Assembly (NCBI GenBank): GCA_963383645.1
Contig: OY726572.1
Span: forward strand, 71,207,356-71,271,355
Reading direction: 5' to 3'
DNA from: Muscardinus avellanarius
Taxonomy: Eukaryota > Chordata > Mammalia > Rodentia > Gliridae
Length of the DNA: 64,000 nucleotides
Shown: piece after piece, positions 1 through 11,000 of the stretch
Layout: each line of letters begins with the position of its first letter
Numbering within the stretch: position 1 is the stretch's first letter
The notes under the pieces: generated by a model
Databases searched by the model: none
Told to the model about the DNA's origin: nothing
Seen by the model: only the letters and a program-made list of their open reading frames with translations
Position numbers and translations under genes: made by a program

Positions 1-4
1 AAAA

Positions 5-43
<39 letters not shown>
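1..43. repeat. (AAAT)n simple repeat at window edge
   Basis: About ten AAAT units. Similar runs end several SINEs in this window (for example near 19.7 and 28.75 kb), so this is probably the A-rich tail of a plus-strand SINE whose body lies outside the window. Confidence 0.8.
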
Positions 44-44
<1 letters not shown>

Positions 45-112
45 AAGAAATGTTCCAAAACTGGTCTTGTGTTATTAGAAAACAAATTATATAGCAGTAC
101 TTTAATATTATA

Positions 113-545
113 ACCAGTTTCTATAACATTAGTGGCTTAAAACAACATTAATATATTTTTTTCACAGTTCTAGAGGCCTGAAGTCAAAAATTAGAATCAC
201 AGGGCCAAAATGAAGATGATGGCCAGGTCTTGCTTCTCTGGAACCTCTAAAGGGAGAATTATTCATGTGTTTCCTTTAACTTTTGGTAGCAGCCAGCACT
301 TCTTGGCTTGTGGTCACCTCATTTTATTTTCCAATGTCAGCATCTGCAAATATCTCTCTGCTCTGGCTTGTCATCCTTTTCTCCTCTGTGCTTGGTCAGA
401 TCATTTGTCTTTCTTACAGGGGTGCTTGTAATTGAATTTAGGATTTATATAGGAAAGACAGAATAATCTTCTCATCTCAAGATTATTAATGTGATTACAT
501 ATGCAAAACCCCTTTATCATACAAGATTGAATTTGGAATTTGTGG
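113..545 (-). mobile_element. MLT1-like LTR (ERVL-MaLR), antisense, degraded
   Basis: On the plus strand it reads as the reverse complement of an MLT1-type LTR: the block around TTCACAGTTCTAGAGGCCTG, then the CTTGGCTTGTGGTCACCTCA block, then GTGATTACATATGCAAAACC. The family is inferred from remembered MLT1 structure, not from an alignment. It is strongly diverged, so its edges are approximate. The 73-codon frame inside it has no coding meaning. Confidence 0.6.
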
Positions 546-934
546 TAATTGAAGCCTGATATGGTTGGGGCCATTATTTGCCTACTACTTTAGAATAAAC
601 AAATCTAAGATCCTAAGACAGAGCAAAGCAGATGCTTGGAAGTGGAATATAAAATCTGGAAACAAATTTGAACTCACCAAAGGACTTCTTCACCTTCAAA
701 GAGGGTGATACTTCACATGAGTTGGAAAGTGCTTTATTTAACTAATATTAAGCACTGGTAAACACAGAAATGCAAATTTAAAAAATAATAAAATTTCAAA
801 AAAGTTTATTTGGATAATTTTTTAAATATACTCATAAATTGTACTATAGATGAAATATGGGTAGATCATGCTATACATATATGAGTGTGTAAACTGACAT
901 AATTCTACCTGCACTACAGAATCAGAGATTACTT
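546..934. other. Unassigned AT-rich sequence
   Basis: No repeat family, coding potential or RNA gene recognised. The base composition matches the surrounding intergenic sequence. Confidence 0.5.
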
Positions 935-1127
935 AGAGCCAGGAATGGTGGCCCATATCTTTAATAATAGTCCTTGGGAGGCTGAGACAGGAGCATAGCA
1001 GGTTCAAGGCCAACCTCAGCAACTTACTGAGGCCCTCTGCAACTTAGAGAAAACCTGTTGAAAACTAAAAAAATAAATAAAAGGAGCTGGGGATGTAGCA
1101 CAAAGATAGAAATTCTACTTCAAGAAA
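935..1127 (+). mobile_element. B1-dID composite SINE, diverged
   Basis: The B1-like arm starts at AGCCAGGAATGGTGG and keeps GGGAGGCTGAGACAGGAG. An A-rich linker follows, then the start of an ID arm (GGAGCTGGGGATGTAGC). The 3' end of the ID arm is lost. Point changes and the lost end suggest an older copy. Confidence 0.85.
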
Positions 1128-1514
1128 CGGAGTCAAAGGAAATAATTAGCAATGTTTGTCAATGGAAATGCTCTCTGAAATGCTGTAATGAACAATAAAG
1201 TCACCCACCAGCAAACATTAAATAAATTGTAATATAACCACATCACCTAACACTGTGCAAACACTGGAACTTTTCTAGTGAAGGGTTAGACAAATCTATG
1301 GACTAGATTAATATGTTCCCACAATATGCATTATGAACTTTTATTTTCGCCTATGTAGGCCAATACACATATACATATATGTACTATAATAAACATATTT
1401 TATATATGGGTATAATTATTAATAAGAACATATATGCATATGTATATGGGAAAGCTACAAAATAAATTCATGATCATATTAATATCATCTCTATAGCATA
1501 ATCATTTTTCTTAC

Positions 1515-1600
1515 ATTTTTATTGGTGCAATGTAATTGTGCATCATGGTGAGATTAAATGGGATACATTCTTAGATTCACACAAGACCTACATTTTGTTT
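1515..1600 (-). mobile_element. L1 3'-end fragment, antisense
   Basis: TTTTTATTGGTGCAATGTAA is the reverse complement of an L1 polyadenylation-proximal tail of the type found elsewhere in this window (GCACCAATAAAA). The next 60 bases resemble a different L1 3'UTR subfamily from the copies near 8.9 and 43.7 kb. It is short and edge-limited. Confidence 0.5.
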
Positions 1601-2629
1601 ATGTTTGTTTCCAAAGTTTCTAATTTGTCCTTATATATTCTTATATTTTCAGTCTAAGCTACTTATGTTTTACATTATTACTTTAAATAAAATACTTCTG
1701 ATCACATAAATAAGACATGAACCTTGTTTTTGAAACACAAAACAAAACCCAAACCATACATAAGTTTATAAGGAATAGGAAGAAATCACCCAAAGTCTAA
1801 TCACCTGAAGTAAACACCATCGCCACTGAGGGATGGTCCTTTCTTTAATCTCTTGATGCACATATATTTTTATGGAATTTTTAAATATGCAAAAAAATCA
1901 TTAACATTATCTTTGTATAGCTTTGTTTTTTCTGTTAATGAAATCTAAATACTCTGAAGGTTACTTCCAAATACCTAACATTGGTGCAGGAAGATTCTGG
2001 AATGTGCCGGTACCTGCCATCACCTGCCTCACTGACAAAGACTTGCAAGACCGCTCGCTGCGCTTTATTTTCAACACGTTGTTCAAAATCTCATTCACAA
2101 TACGAACCGCTGAGAATTTTCATTTGCTCTTATTTTTAATTTTAGTCCATTGTAGAAAATAGATGGCAATCTCATTTTAAAGAGATGCTTTCCTCCATTT
2201 CTTTTCTATTTTAGCAGAGCCAGTGAAGAATTCCAATGACATAATATCTCTGTCCTCCCGACCAGCTGTATTTTGTGTTCTTCAGATGTTTCAAGTGATT
2301 TCAAACAGCTGGGTTTTTTTTTTTTAATCATATTTTACCCCAATTATCTTTCTCCATGATCTTCAAAGCTATTTCAAATGATTTTCCCCCTTGATTCAAT
2401 ACACATGTTGATGTTTTAAAAATTTGGGAAATGGAGAAAGAAACGACAAAGAAAATCAGAGTCAGCTATAACTGGATCAGCCCGTGATAAATAATGTTAG
2501 CTTCTTTTTATCAATGGCTGGTTTCCGATAAGCATAGACACAAATACAATCTTAACTGCACATCCTGTTTTGTTATCTTTACACCTCGTAATGTAGCTTC
2601 ACTGGTTTCCAATTTTATTAAGCATTCAT
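1601..2629. other. Non-repeat sequence with a local CpG cluster
   Basis: No interspersed repeat recognised. About 2007-2112 holds roughly seven CpGs (in GCCGGTACC, GACCGCTCGCTGCGC, AACACG, TACGAACCGC) in otherwise CpG-poor DNA. A 79-codon frame spans it but resembles no protein I know and lacks convincing exon boundaries. A conserved non-coding element is possible but not shown. Confidence 0.4.
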
Positions 2630-2795
2630 TTTTATTTTTTTATTGGTGTATTGTAGTCATACATGTTAATGGGATAAAAGATGGTGGAGACAGACAAGCA
2701 CACATCACCCAATTAGCTCTTACCCAAGTCCTGCCTCGTTCCCTCCCCCTTCCTCCTCCCCATGCTTTTGGCTTAGTGATTGACTTTAATATGTT
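2630..2795 (-). mobile_element. L1 3'-end fragment, antisense
   Basis: A T-rich start, then TTATTGGTGTATTGTAGTCA, ATGTTAATGGGATAAAAGATGG and CACACATCACCCAATTAGC. This is the reverse complement of the L1 3'UTR tail seen in sense near 8.95 and 43.75 kb (GATGTGTGCATGTATGCCTC and so on). Confidence 0.75.
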
Positions 2796-2899
2796 GGTTT
2801 AAGTATTCTTCTTTAGTATAAATGTCAGTGTTTGCAGATCGTTGCAACCACCCATTCCTTCCCCTCTGTCTCCTCCCCAGTAACATCAGCTCCATTCCT

Positions 2900-2992
2900 C
2901 AATTTCTCAAGCCTCAAATGATGGACTCTTTTAACTTTTTCTCAGAACCACATCCAACCATCAGAATACCTTGACTATCTTACAAAAAAAAA

Positions 2993-3029
<37 letters not shown>

Positions 3030-3765
3030 GAAAAGAAAAAAAAAGAAAAAGAAACTCAGAAACTCGTAATCTACATGCCGCCCAATCTTCCCCTGCTAAT
3101 CCTTTAGCCAGACAATGCCTATTTGTTTTCTTGCCTCTCAGTGAAACCTTTTTTCTTTCCTGTCTTCCTTCCTTCTTCTCTTGCCACCCTTATCCTGGGT
3201 CAAATATAAGTCAGACCACTTGCTCTTCTTCTTAGAACCCACCACTCTTGCCCAGCCCGCTGTGAAAACGAAACCCAAGCATGGAGCTTAGCTTATGAGA
3301 ACCTAGTGGGCTGGCCGGTGCTGTCCCTTGACCTATTCTCTCTCCTCTCCCACCTGGCTCCAGCCCCAATTTCTTCCTTAATGATTCCTGCTGGTACCAA
3401 GTCAGGATCAGAGGGATTGTCTCTTTTCTGTTTGCTCTGCTGCAAAAAAACACCCCCTCACCAAACACCCTTGTGGCTTAATTCACACACTGCTCACTTC
3501 ATCCAGTTCCTATCCAAATGTCACCACCCTAGAGACTCCTTCCTTGGCCGAACTATTAAAACAATCATCACCTGTGACTTTTTCCTCCTACATTCTGCTT
3601 AATATTTTTTTCATAGCCATTAATCCTCACCAGCTGCTATTGTGCTGCATATTGATGTACACATTTTATTTATTTTCTCCCATCCCAATAGAATGTAAAG
3701 TAAATGAAGATAGAGGTATCCTCAGATTTTTATCACTATGTTTCCGACACCTTGAAAGTAAATAA
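2900..3765 (+). mobile_element. LINE-2 (L2) 3'-region relic
   Basis: Several blocks match the remembered L2 consensus in order: CCACATCCAACCATCAGAAT; a middle block GTCAGACCACTTGCTC; the block TCCAAATGTCACCACCC; the tail TTTTCATAGCCATTAATCC; and CCCAATAGAATGTAAAG. It is interrupted by a poly-A/AAAAG run. As expected for an ancient, pre-rodent element there is no usable reading frame. Boundaries are approximate. Confidence 0.6.
2984..3051. repeat. Poly-A followed by (AAAAG)n
   Basis: About 26 A residues followed by repeated AAAAG units, inside the L2 relic. No SINE or retrogene body precedes it, so it is a simple repeat rather than a recognisable retroposon tail. Confidence 0.9.
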
Positions 3766-3819
3766 CACACATTGCCCCTCAAATGCTTTAATTTGTCTCC
3801 TTTAATTGCAGTTTTATAT

Positions 3820-4037
3820 CTTTTTTTAGTGTGTGTATGTGGTACTGGGGGTAGAACCCAGGGGCTTTCTACCTCCAGGCTATACTCCCAGACCTATTCT
3901 ATACTTTATTTGGAAACAGGGTCTCACTGAGCTGCTGAGAGCCTAAGTAGTTGAGGCTGGCTTCGAACCTATGTGACCCTCCTGTCTCAGCATCCCAAGT
4001 ACTGGGATTGTGAGGGTGCGATACCACACCCGGCTTA
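3820..4037 (-). mobile_element. B1-dID SINE with 11-bp target-site duplication
   Basis: Antisense full-length copy: a T-rich/GTGTGT tail, the ID arm (GGTACTGGGGGTAGAACCC), the linker, and the B1 arm ending ACCACACCCGGC. The flanks CAGTTTTATAT at 3809-3819 and 4038-4048 form a perfect target-site duplication. The left arm contains the undeleted segment around GCTGAGAGCCTAAGTAGTTG. Confidence 0.95.
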
Positions 4038-4318
4038 CAGTTTTATATTTTATAAATGATAATTTTCACTCGGATAGTGATTTAAGGGTAAATTCTAAGG
4101 AGCAAATTATATTATTTAAAAGATTTGACATTCTAAAAGATGATCCTTCAATAACAAATTTTTCTGATTTGTATTTCTACCAAGAGCCTTTAAGAATAAA
4201 TGTCCCTATAATCTTATCAATACTGAATTTTATAATTTTTATTTTATATTTTATATTTGCTTATGAGGAGAGATGATTACTTTGCACATTTTAAAGTGTT
4301 ACTGATAAAATTGCTTTT

Positions 4319-4545
4319 AAAGCCAGGCATGGTGGCACGCTTTTGTAATCCCAGCATTTGGGAGGCTAAGACAGGAGGATCGCATTTCTCAAATAGCCTC
4401 AGCTCCTTAGACAGGCTCTTTGCAACTCAGTGAGACCCTGTTTCAAAAAATAAAAAATAAAAAAGAGGGTGGAGCAGTAGTTCAGTGGTATAATGCCCCT
4501 GAGTTCCATCCCCAGTACCACCAAAAAAAAAAAAAAAAAAAAAAT
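4319..4545 (+). mobile_element. B1-dID SINE, full length
   Basis: The B1 arm (AGCCAGGCATGGTGGCACGC), linker and ID arm (GTGGAGCAGTAGTTCAGTGG to CCCAGTACCACC) end in a run of about 22 A. The short flank TTGCTTTT on both sides (4311-4318, 4546-4553) is a likely target-site duplication. Confidence 0.95.
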
Positions 4546-4676
4546 TTGCTTTTGAGATCACATATGTAAATAGTTTGTTACATAGTAAACTATAAATACA
4601 GGTTAGTAATATAAAAAGAAATCCTAACCATGTTATTTTGCCAAGAGTTTTTAAAATGTACAGAAACTGTATTAAA

Positions 4677-4678
<2 letters not shown>

Positions 4679-4709
<31 letters not shown>

Positions 4710-4740
4710 CACAGCACACACACACACACACACACACACA
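4679..4740. repeat. (CA)n microsatellite with a CACAGCACAG interruption
   Basis: Two CA tracts separated by a short interruption. The long cysteine/valine frame on the minus strand is just a translation of this repeat. Confidence 0.95.
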
Positions 4741-7734
4741 TCTTTGTTCTGAGGCTATTGGAACTTGATTTTCTACCTGGGTTCTCATTTTTTTTACTAA
4801 AATATTAAAGATCCTGCTCAAGTAGGATTATTGGCCTCCATAAGAAAACCATGATTTGAGGTCAATTGTTAAACAACAAAAGCGTGCTGATTAAGTATGA
4901 ATTTGTTTTCTGTAGGAACTGAAATCCAGGAGGCTTAGCCCTAGTTATTAGTCAACATCATATACTCCCCCTCACCACTTAGAAATACTTTGGTTATTTG
5001 AGAAACACTACGCAGTTCAGTAATATCTCGGCAATATTGTAACCACTGGTTAAAAACTACAGAAAATGGATCAGGAGCTATCTGGAGGTGACTCCTTAGA
5101 AATAAATAGATGAGACTGGGTGTGTTTCAGGGTGGTACGGTCATAGATTTGTGAAAAAATGAAAAAATTCAAATGAAGCCATCTCCATGTATGGAAGGAT
5201 CACTATCAGTCTCACTATTAAGTATGGGATGGGGTGAGATTAAGGACTTGAAGGGACACTCACCAAGACCTGTGTGCCAGTTGATTTGTACGACTTAGAG
5301 TCTCACCATGATGTATAATTTTAATGCACCAGGAAAAAATATAAAAACCAGAAATAGAAAATCCTTTTAATTCTGAGAAGCCTTCCCACTCCACCCATCC
5401 CCACCTGAGCCCCATTCTTAACTTAATATCTCGACACAGAACCTAAAATTCCATAGAATAATTTCTTTCTGTGAAGGCTTTGCTCATAATTTCTTTCTAT
5501 GAAGGCTTTGCTCTAAAAGGCCAGTACTAACATACTTAAGGATTCTTGACCTCTTGTAAGCATCCAATAAATGCTTTTTTTTCAGCATATGTTAATGAAT
5601 GCCACAAAAGTAGAATAAAAATAAGCATCGGCACCTCCTCTGGCCTTCACCTGTGTCTCTAGCCCGGTTCTGCAATTGTGGCGAAGCAGCAGTGAACACA
5701 TGCATCGGTCTATGACAGATGAACAGGCATTGCAGGAGGGAGGCAGGTGAACACAAAGCAACATGGTTAAGGACTCTTGGGCAGCTAGAGGACAGAAAAT
5801 AGACAGCGATTGCCTACAGGGAGAAAAAGGGGTCCCCACGGGCTCAGAGGGAACAGCGCACAACCAACTCTTCCCCCACATTGTGATTTGCCTGAGGACA
5901 TCCATCTGAAGGGAAAATCTCTTATTTGGGGTTCTCGTTTTAGTCAGGTATCTGCTTTGTTTCAGCCATGCATTTGTCTAGAAGGTGACTGTGCTAATGT
6001 AAGATAGAAAGTTTAATGTAAGACAACCATAAACATCAATAGTGATCCGTGAACCCATCCCCCAAAGGGCTGTTTTCTCTATTACATAACTTTTGAACAA
6101 AATCCTCACATTTTCATACTATCTGTCCTGAACACCAATAAGACAGCCAATGAGGATCCTAATTCTCAATGGGGGAAAGTAAACCTTCATTTAATTTGGA
6201 AGGTAAAATGTTGCTGAAGTACAGGTTGGGAAGACAGAAGATTGGATTTCTTTATTCCTTGGTCTCATGCATTGCTTTTATTATGTAATAAATCTACACA
6301 TTTACTTTTCTCATGTTAATCTCCCATTTTCTTTATTCCCATTATGCTAAGTATGTTTCCCAAGAATTGCATTTCAAATACAGAGCTTATTTTTTTCCTG
6401 AAGTAATAAAACATTAAAATAACTTATAGTTCTTTTGATAAATGGAGTTATTTGAACTTCATAAAGCACTAAGAAAAAAAATTTATAGTGTAAGCGAATA
6501 ATAAACACAACTAGTCAAAGCCTTTGAGGTCTGGAAGGAGAAATGAAACAGGGCACGTTTCCTCCCATCCCAAATATCTAATCCAGTTTCCATATCTGGG
6601 ATCTATTCTAGTCACTTAAACACCACATAAACTTCTTTGACATTTAATTATATTATGTATATGCCTGGTACTATAGAAGAGCTGACAGAATGAAGAGTTC
6701 ATTGAGTGTTTTCCTGGCTACTAACCAATGAAATGCACACTGGGATGGGATACTGGTTAACAAATGCTGATAGGTGTGAAGCCCCAGGCAGTAAATTTTC
6801 CATTCCTAAGAGACTCTTGGGGAGGTCTGAGAGTGGCAGCTTGCTAAACTCTGGTTTAAATGGACTGGGAATACTTGTTTGGATTGAAATGAGATTTAAC
6901 AGGCTCTGCTTGAGCTTGATAAGAGCCTGTATCACCAAGAGACATCTAATTTAGTATAATTATTGGCTTTAGGTTATAGACGGGTCATGTCCAGCCCCAA
7001 CACTGTTGTGGGAAGGAGGCTGATGCCAGGAACTTGTTCTGTAAGCAGGTCGCCTTTTTGTGCCTTGACTGAAGATGAGAATAAATATGTAATCCCAATT
7101 GGTGGCTACATTGAATTTATACATTAAAATATAGTTTTTCAAAAGTCAGATGTAGAGAAAGTTTGCATATTTTTTCTCCTAAGAAAAAGATCTTCAGATC
7201 CACAAAAGATTCATCCAGAAAGGTGCACAAGGAAATCAGCCCACCGGGAAATTGTTTATAGGAAGGATTTTTCTTTGCCTAAATCATCATGAGTGGTGTA
7301 ATCTTGCTTCTGTCAGACAAGAACCATCTCTCATCAGTTGTCTCATCGATGTCTTTTATCAACCCTGGGTTTTCTTGACTTTGTCTTGTGTCAGAGAAAT
7401 ATGAAAGCCCAGATGTACAAACAATTTCAGGATGGAAAGTCCCCAAGATACAAAATACAAAAATATCTATTGCTACTTTGTTCTTCATGTCTCATATTCT
7501 TTCTGTTTTTATTTTAAATTTTCTTGAAAGTATATTTCATGCATTTTAGATACAAGTTAAAGTTATGTAAACAGTAAAAAAAATAAATATTCTAGGCAAC
7601 AAAATATATATAAAATACGTCAAGTTAACTTTTGGTACTTTTTTTGAGTTTTGGTGGTAATGGATTGAAAGGCTTTAGGTTTTGTTACCTCACAAGATAT
7701 TAGAGGGGAAAGATATGACTAATGGGGTCTCTTT
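4741..7734. other. Three kb with no assigned gene
   Basis: Mostly unassigned AT-rich sequence. It includes a 28-bp tandem duplication (5458-5513) and, near 5290-5340, a possible old L1 tail (TCTCACCATGATGTATAATT). A 107-codon minus frame at 5582-5905 and its plus-strand counterpart show no recognised domain. Confidence 0.45.
5458..5513. repeat. 28-bp tandem duplication
   Basis: Two adjacent copies of a 28-base unit beginning ATAATTTCTTTCT and ending GGCTTTGCTC, differing at one base (G/A at unit position 14). The near identity implies a fairly recent event. Confidence 0.95.
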
Positions 7735-7990
7735 TTTATTTTTTAAGTAAGTTTTTGGTTCAGAATAGTTTTAGATTCACACAAAGGATGTGGAAGTGTA
7801 TACAAAGTTCCAGCGTACTACATACTCAGTTTCCCCTATCCTGAGCACTTTATTTGTCTAATGTATCAGTATTACGTTGGGACAATTAATGAACTAAATT
7901 AACATTTACCATTTTACCCAAAACCTCTTCATATTTTTTCATCTTAGTCTTTTTCCTGCTCTAAGACTTTTTTCTACATTTGGGCTTCCT
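7735..7990 (-). mobile_element. Old L1 (L1M-type) 3'UTR-like fragment, antisense
   Basis: The blocks GTTTTAGATTCACACAAAGG and GTATACAAAGTTCCAGCGTA, followed by TTTCCCCTATCC, resemble the reverse complement of an old mammalian L1 3'UTR. The match is from memory and diverged, so the family call is tentative. Confidence 0.4.
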
Positions 7991-8049
7991 GGCTCCTTTA
8001 CATCCTCTGGGATGGGACACTCAGATTTTCCTTATTTCCGATAAGTATG

Positions 8050-8395
8050 TCGGTTGGCTTTCCATATCTGTAAGAAATACTTGAGATAATCAACTTATAA
8101 AGAAGAAAGGTTTGTTTTGCTTACAGGATTGGTCTTTCCAGTGCCCTGTTGCTTTGTAAGATGAGGCAGCACATCATGGAGGAAACATGTGGGGAAGTAA
8201 AGTCACTCGCCTCATGATTGGGATGCAAAAAAGAAGTGACTATGGCCTCATCATCCCTTCAAGGACACTGCCCCAAGGACACACCACTAGGTCCATAAGG
8301 ACCCACCTCTTAAAGGTTCCATCCCTCAAAAGAGCCTGCCTAGGAACCAGTCTTTCAAACATTTCAACACCTGACAGTGGTTGAGGGTGGTGAGG
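8050..8395 (-). mobile_element. ERVL-MaLR-type LTR, antisense
   Basis: Reverse complement of the rodent MaLR LTR layout: AACTTATAAAGAAGAAAGGT near the plus-strand start, then GAGGCAGCACATCATGGAGG, then the CCACTAGGTCC / CCCACCTCTTAAAGGTTCC block and a terminal AACATTTCAACACCTGACA. A solo LTR with no internal region visible. The 65-codon frame in it is incidental. Confidence 0.7.
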
Positions 8396-8600
8396 CAGTG
8401 TGGAGAATTAAATACTAGGGCAAGACAGGACATGAGGGAATGATGAGCTTTTCAACTTCCTGAGTTTGAAATACAGGGTATATTCTTTACTTAAATAAAG
8501 CAATGCACGCAATGTAAGTTTACTTTAAAAGTTCTTTTTGAATGAATCAATAACTCTTCAAACAAAAAGATTGCAGCTGATGTGCCCACTTCAAGCTTAA
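8396..8600. other. Short unassigned sequence
   Basis: Nothing recognised between the MaLR LTR and the diverged repeated segment that follows. Confidence 0.5.
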
Positions 8601-8732
8601 GGTTGCACTAATTCTGAGAATTAGATGATTAGGGTTTAGATCTGTAAAGGAAAGCAGATATTCACACCACTCTATCATGATGAATTATGATCTGTAAGAC
8701 TAGATCCGTAATCTATACTTTTTAAAGACTCC
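8600..8732 (+). repeat. First half of a segment repeated at 10.57 kb
   Basis: This block, with its continuation at 9059-9128, matches 10570-10748 in order. Shared words include AGGAAA then GATATT, ATGAATTAT and TAGATCC then AATCTATA. An L1 3' end splits this copy and is absent from the other. It may be a local duplication or two copies of one old interspersed repeat. Confidence 0.6.
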
Positions 8733-9049
8733 TTAATATGCAAAAGCTAGGCAGAAAATGGGTCATAGAAGGAACTCTAGAAGAAGGAGATACTATAGAT
8801 GAGCAAATAAGGCGACATAACTAAGGGGAATTAAAAGAAAAAGAAGGAAATTTTAGTGTACATGATGTACATTCACAAACATAATAAAGTCAATTACTAA
8901 GGCAAATTTGAGAAGGAGGGATGGGGAGGAAATGGGGTGGGAATTGGCTAAGGGCTATAATTGGGTGATGTGTGCATGTATGCCTCTACCATCTTATACT
9001 TCATTAAGATGTATGACTGCAGTGCACCAATAAAATAAATTAAAAAAGA
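8733..9049 (+). mobile_element. L1 3'-end insertion, 5'-truncated, with target-site duplication
   Basis: Starts at TTAATATG and runs in the order seen in the 43.5 kb copy: AGAAAATGGGTCATAG, GATGAGCAAATAAGG, AGGAGGGATGGGGAGG, GATGTGTGCATGTATGCCTC, AAGATGTATGACTGCAGTGC and an A-rich tail. AAAGACTCC at 8724-8732 recurs at 9050-9058. The related segment at 10.6 kb lacks this insertion, which supports the boundaries. Confidence 0.9.
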
Positions 9050-9058
9050 AAAGACTCC

Positions 9059-9128
9059 AATATAACTTAATGATGGTTGTATGTATACACGGTGAATGTA
9101 TGTTGCCTTAATAATTATTCCCCACCTT
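9059..9128 (+). repeat. Second half of the segment repeated at 10.57 kb
   Basis: AATATAACTTAATGATGG through CCTTAATAATTATTCCC parallels AATATAAGTTTAATGATAAC through CCTTAATAAGTATTTCCC at 10678-10742. Confidence 0.65.
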
Positions 9129-9533
9129 GTGTTGAAAGCATGATTCTGAATATAAGCAAGTTAAAGAGGTAGGACTATTAGGGAATGATTGGTTCATGAG
9201 CACTATGACTTCATCAGATGGACTAATTTATTTGATTAACTAATTCACTGATACTTGGATGAACTACTAAGAGGTTTATCTAGTTAGAGAAAGAAGGTCA
9301 CTGGAGGCATGTCTTGTGTCTTTCGTTCTCTCTGCTTCTAGGCTGCCATGAGCTAAGAAGCTTTCATGCATCCCATCCTTCTACTGTGATGTTCTGTCCT
9401 CTTAATCCCAGAGCAAGGGAGTCATCCAATCCTAAACTGAGACCTTGGAAATTGAGTCAAAATAAATTCTTCCTCCTCTAAGTTGTTCTTCTTAGGTATT
9501 TTGGTAAAAGCAACAAAAGCTGACTAACATGAA
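9129..9533 (+). mobile_element. ERVL-MaLR-type solo LTR
   Basis: Sense LTR: TGTTGAAAGCATGATTC near the start, GGTTCATGAGCACTATGAC, GGCTGCCATGAGCTAAG, GAGACCTTGGAAATTGAGTC, the polyadenylation region AAAATAAATTC, then TTCTTAGGTATTTTGGT and the end GCTGACTAACAT. This is the rodent MaLR layout. No internal region follows. Confidence 0.8.
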
Positions 9534-10569
9534 GATAGATGTCTATTGTCTGCAGGACAGAAAACTAACTCCAAGAGCTTAGGTAAGAAGATGATTGCTT
9601 TGTTCATGTTACAGAAGAAATGGACTCAAATTATTTAGAATATTTTATATCTGTCCTCAGCCTCATTCCTCTGTCAAGTCTACAAGGCTGGGGATATAAT
9701 TGATGCCATGTGAAACAATATCTCTCCATTCAAATGAGTGCATAATATCTGTAATGTCTTGGGGAACAATTTAGCAAGTAGTGATGTAAATTTAGATATA
9801 GAAGGGGTAGGAATTGCAAAAATATTATTATTATTTATGGGTTGATATAAATGGTTTATTTTGAAAACCACAAAAACATAAGGGTGAAATAAATGTATGG
9901 GCTTCTTACTGAATACAAGCATTAAAGGTTGCAAGAAAAATTGTTTTTTTTCAGGTATATAAAGAATAAACATACATCAGAGATGTATGAAATAAGATGG
10001 AATGATGTGAGATGGAATAACATAGAATGTTAACAGAGAAGAATACATTCCTATATTTTGGATATTCTAGTTTCTGCCAATAATCAGTGGTTCTGAAAAC
10101 TTCTAACATTTTTCTCTGTCCTTTCTTGAGTAATTACACTCAGATGCTATTTTATTTATTAACAGCTATTTTGTTGTTGTTTCTAAGTTTGAGTTTGGGG
10201 TAGAGTTCCTTAGACATATGTTTCTATTTAATGCTCCTGGAATAGCCCATAGAACATGAACGATCAGGGTCACAAGTCTGCGGTTGATCCTCTCTGCCTT
10301 CCTCTGTCAGCCTAGAGAAGGGGACCTTGCAAGTGTCAGACAGAATCCGACACAGAAAAGATTGTTCATACCCAAAGCAGTGAGTTAAAGAGATGGTGAG
10401 AACACAGATGACCAGGAGATCCTACCCCAGGAGGCACAGGCAGTTTGCAGACCCACGATCTCCTGGTGCTGTGGTGGCTGCTTTTGACTAGAGGCTCAGA
10501 GATCTTCTGCAGCATAATTACCAACCTCTATCCAAACACAGTGTTCTCAAGCTGGCCACGGCATGGACT
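9534..10569. other. Unassigned sequence
   Basis: AT-rich to about 10.2 kb. The part from 10250 to 10570 is more GC-balanced. No repeat or gene is recognised, and the 97- and 62-codon frames show no domain. Confidence 0.45.
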
Positions 10570-10748
10570 GGGTGTAGCCAAGCAGTGTCAAGGAAAACCG
10601 ATATTGACATTGATATATCAGGATGAATTATAATCTCTCAGAGTAGATCCAGAATCTATATTTCTGTACATACTTCAATATAAGTTTAATGATAACTATA
10701 TATATACATGATAAGTGTACACTGCCTTAATAAGTATTTCCCAGAAAG
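10570..10748 (+). repeat. Second copy of the 8.6/9.06 kb segment (uninterrupted)
   Basis: Homologous to 8600-8732 plus 9059-9128 but without the L1. It is followed at 10749 by TGTCATGGTTTAGAAGC, which resembles a MaLR LTR start. Both copies therefore abut LTR-like sequence, so the pair may be flank or internal sequence of one retroelement family. Confidence 0.6.
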
Positions 10749-10794
10749 TGTCATGGTTTAGAAGCTCAACTAACCCTGCAGAATCTTCTTTCAT

Positions 10795-10817
10795 GTGATG
10801 TGATGTGATGTGATGTG

Positions 10818-10854
<37 letters not shown>
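10795..10854. repeat. (TGATG)n then (TG)n microsatellite
   Basis: About six TGATG units run into about 17 TG units. The tract lies inside the target-site duplication of the outer SINE, at its tail end, so it evolved from the SINE tail. Confidence 0.9.
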
Positions 10855-10856
<2 letters not shown>

Positions 10857-10910
10857 GTACTGGAGACTAAACCTAAGAGAATTCTACCTCTGACCTAGAC
10901 ACTCAGCCCT

Positions 10911-11000
10911 ATTAATTATTATTATTAGTAGTATTTATCATTATTACTATTATTGTTATTATTATTTATTATTATTCATTATAATTATTAGTATTATTTG
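10911..11000. repeat. (ATT)n-rich linker expansion
   Basis: ATT/ATTATT repeats with substitutions occupy the position of the A-rich linker between the ID and B1 arms of the outer SINE. Confidence 0.85.

Noticed and set aside
2984..3051. Long poly-A as the tail of a processed pseudogene
   Set aside because: The sequence upstream reads as L2 and continues as L2 downstream; no retrogene body or target-site duplication.
4427..4741. Cysteine/valine-rich 104-codon minus frame
   Set aside because: Translation of a CA repeat and the adjacent SINE.
5582..6007. Overlapping 107-codon minus and 65-codon plus frames in non-repeat sequence
   Set aside because: No recognisable domain, no exon boundaries I could defend, and length within chance expectation for 64 kb in six frames.
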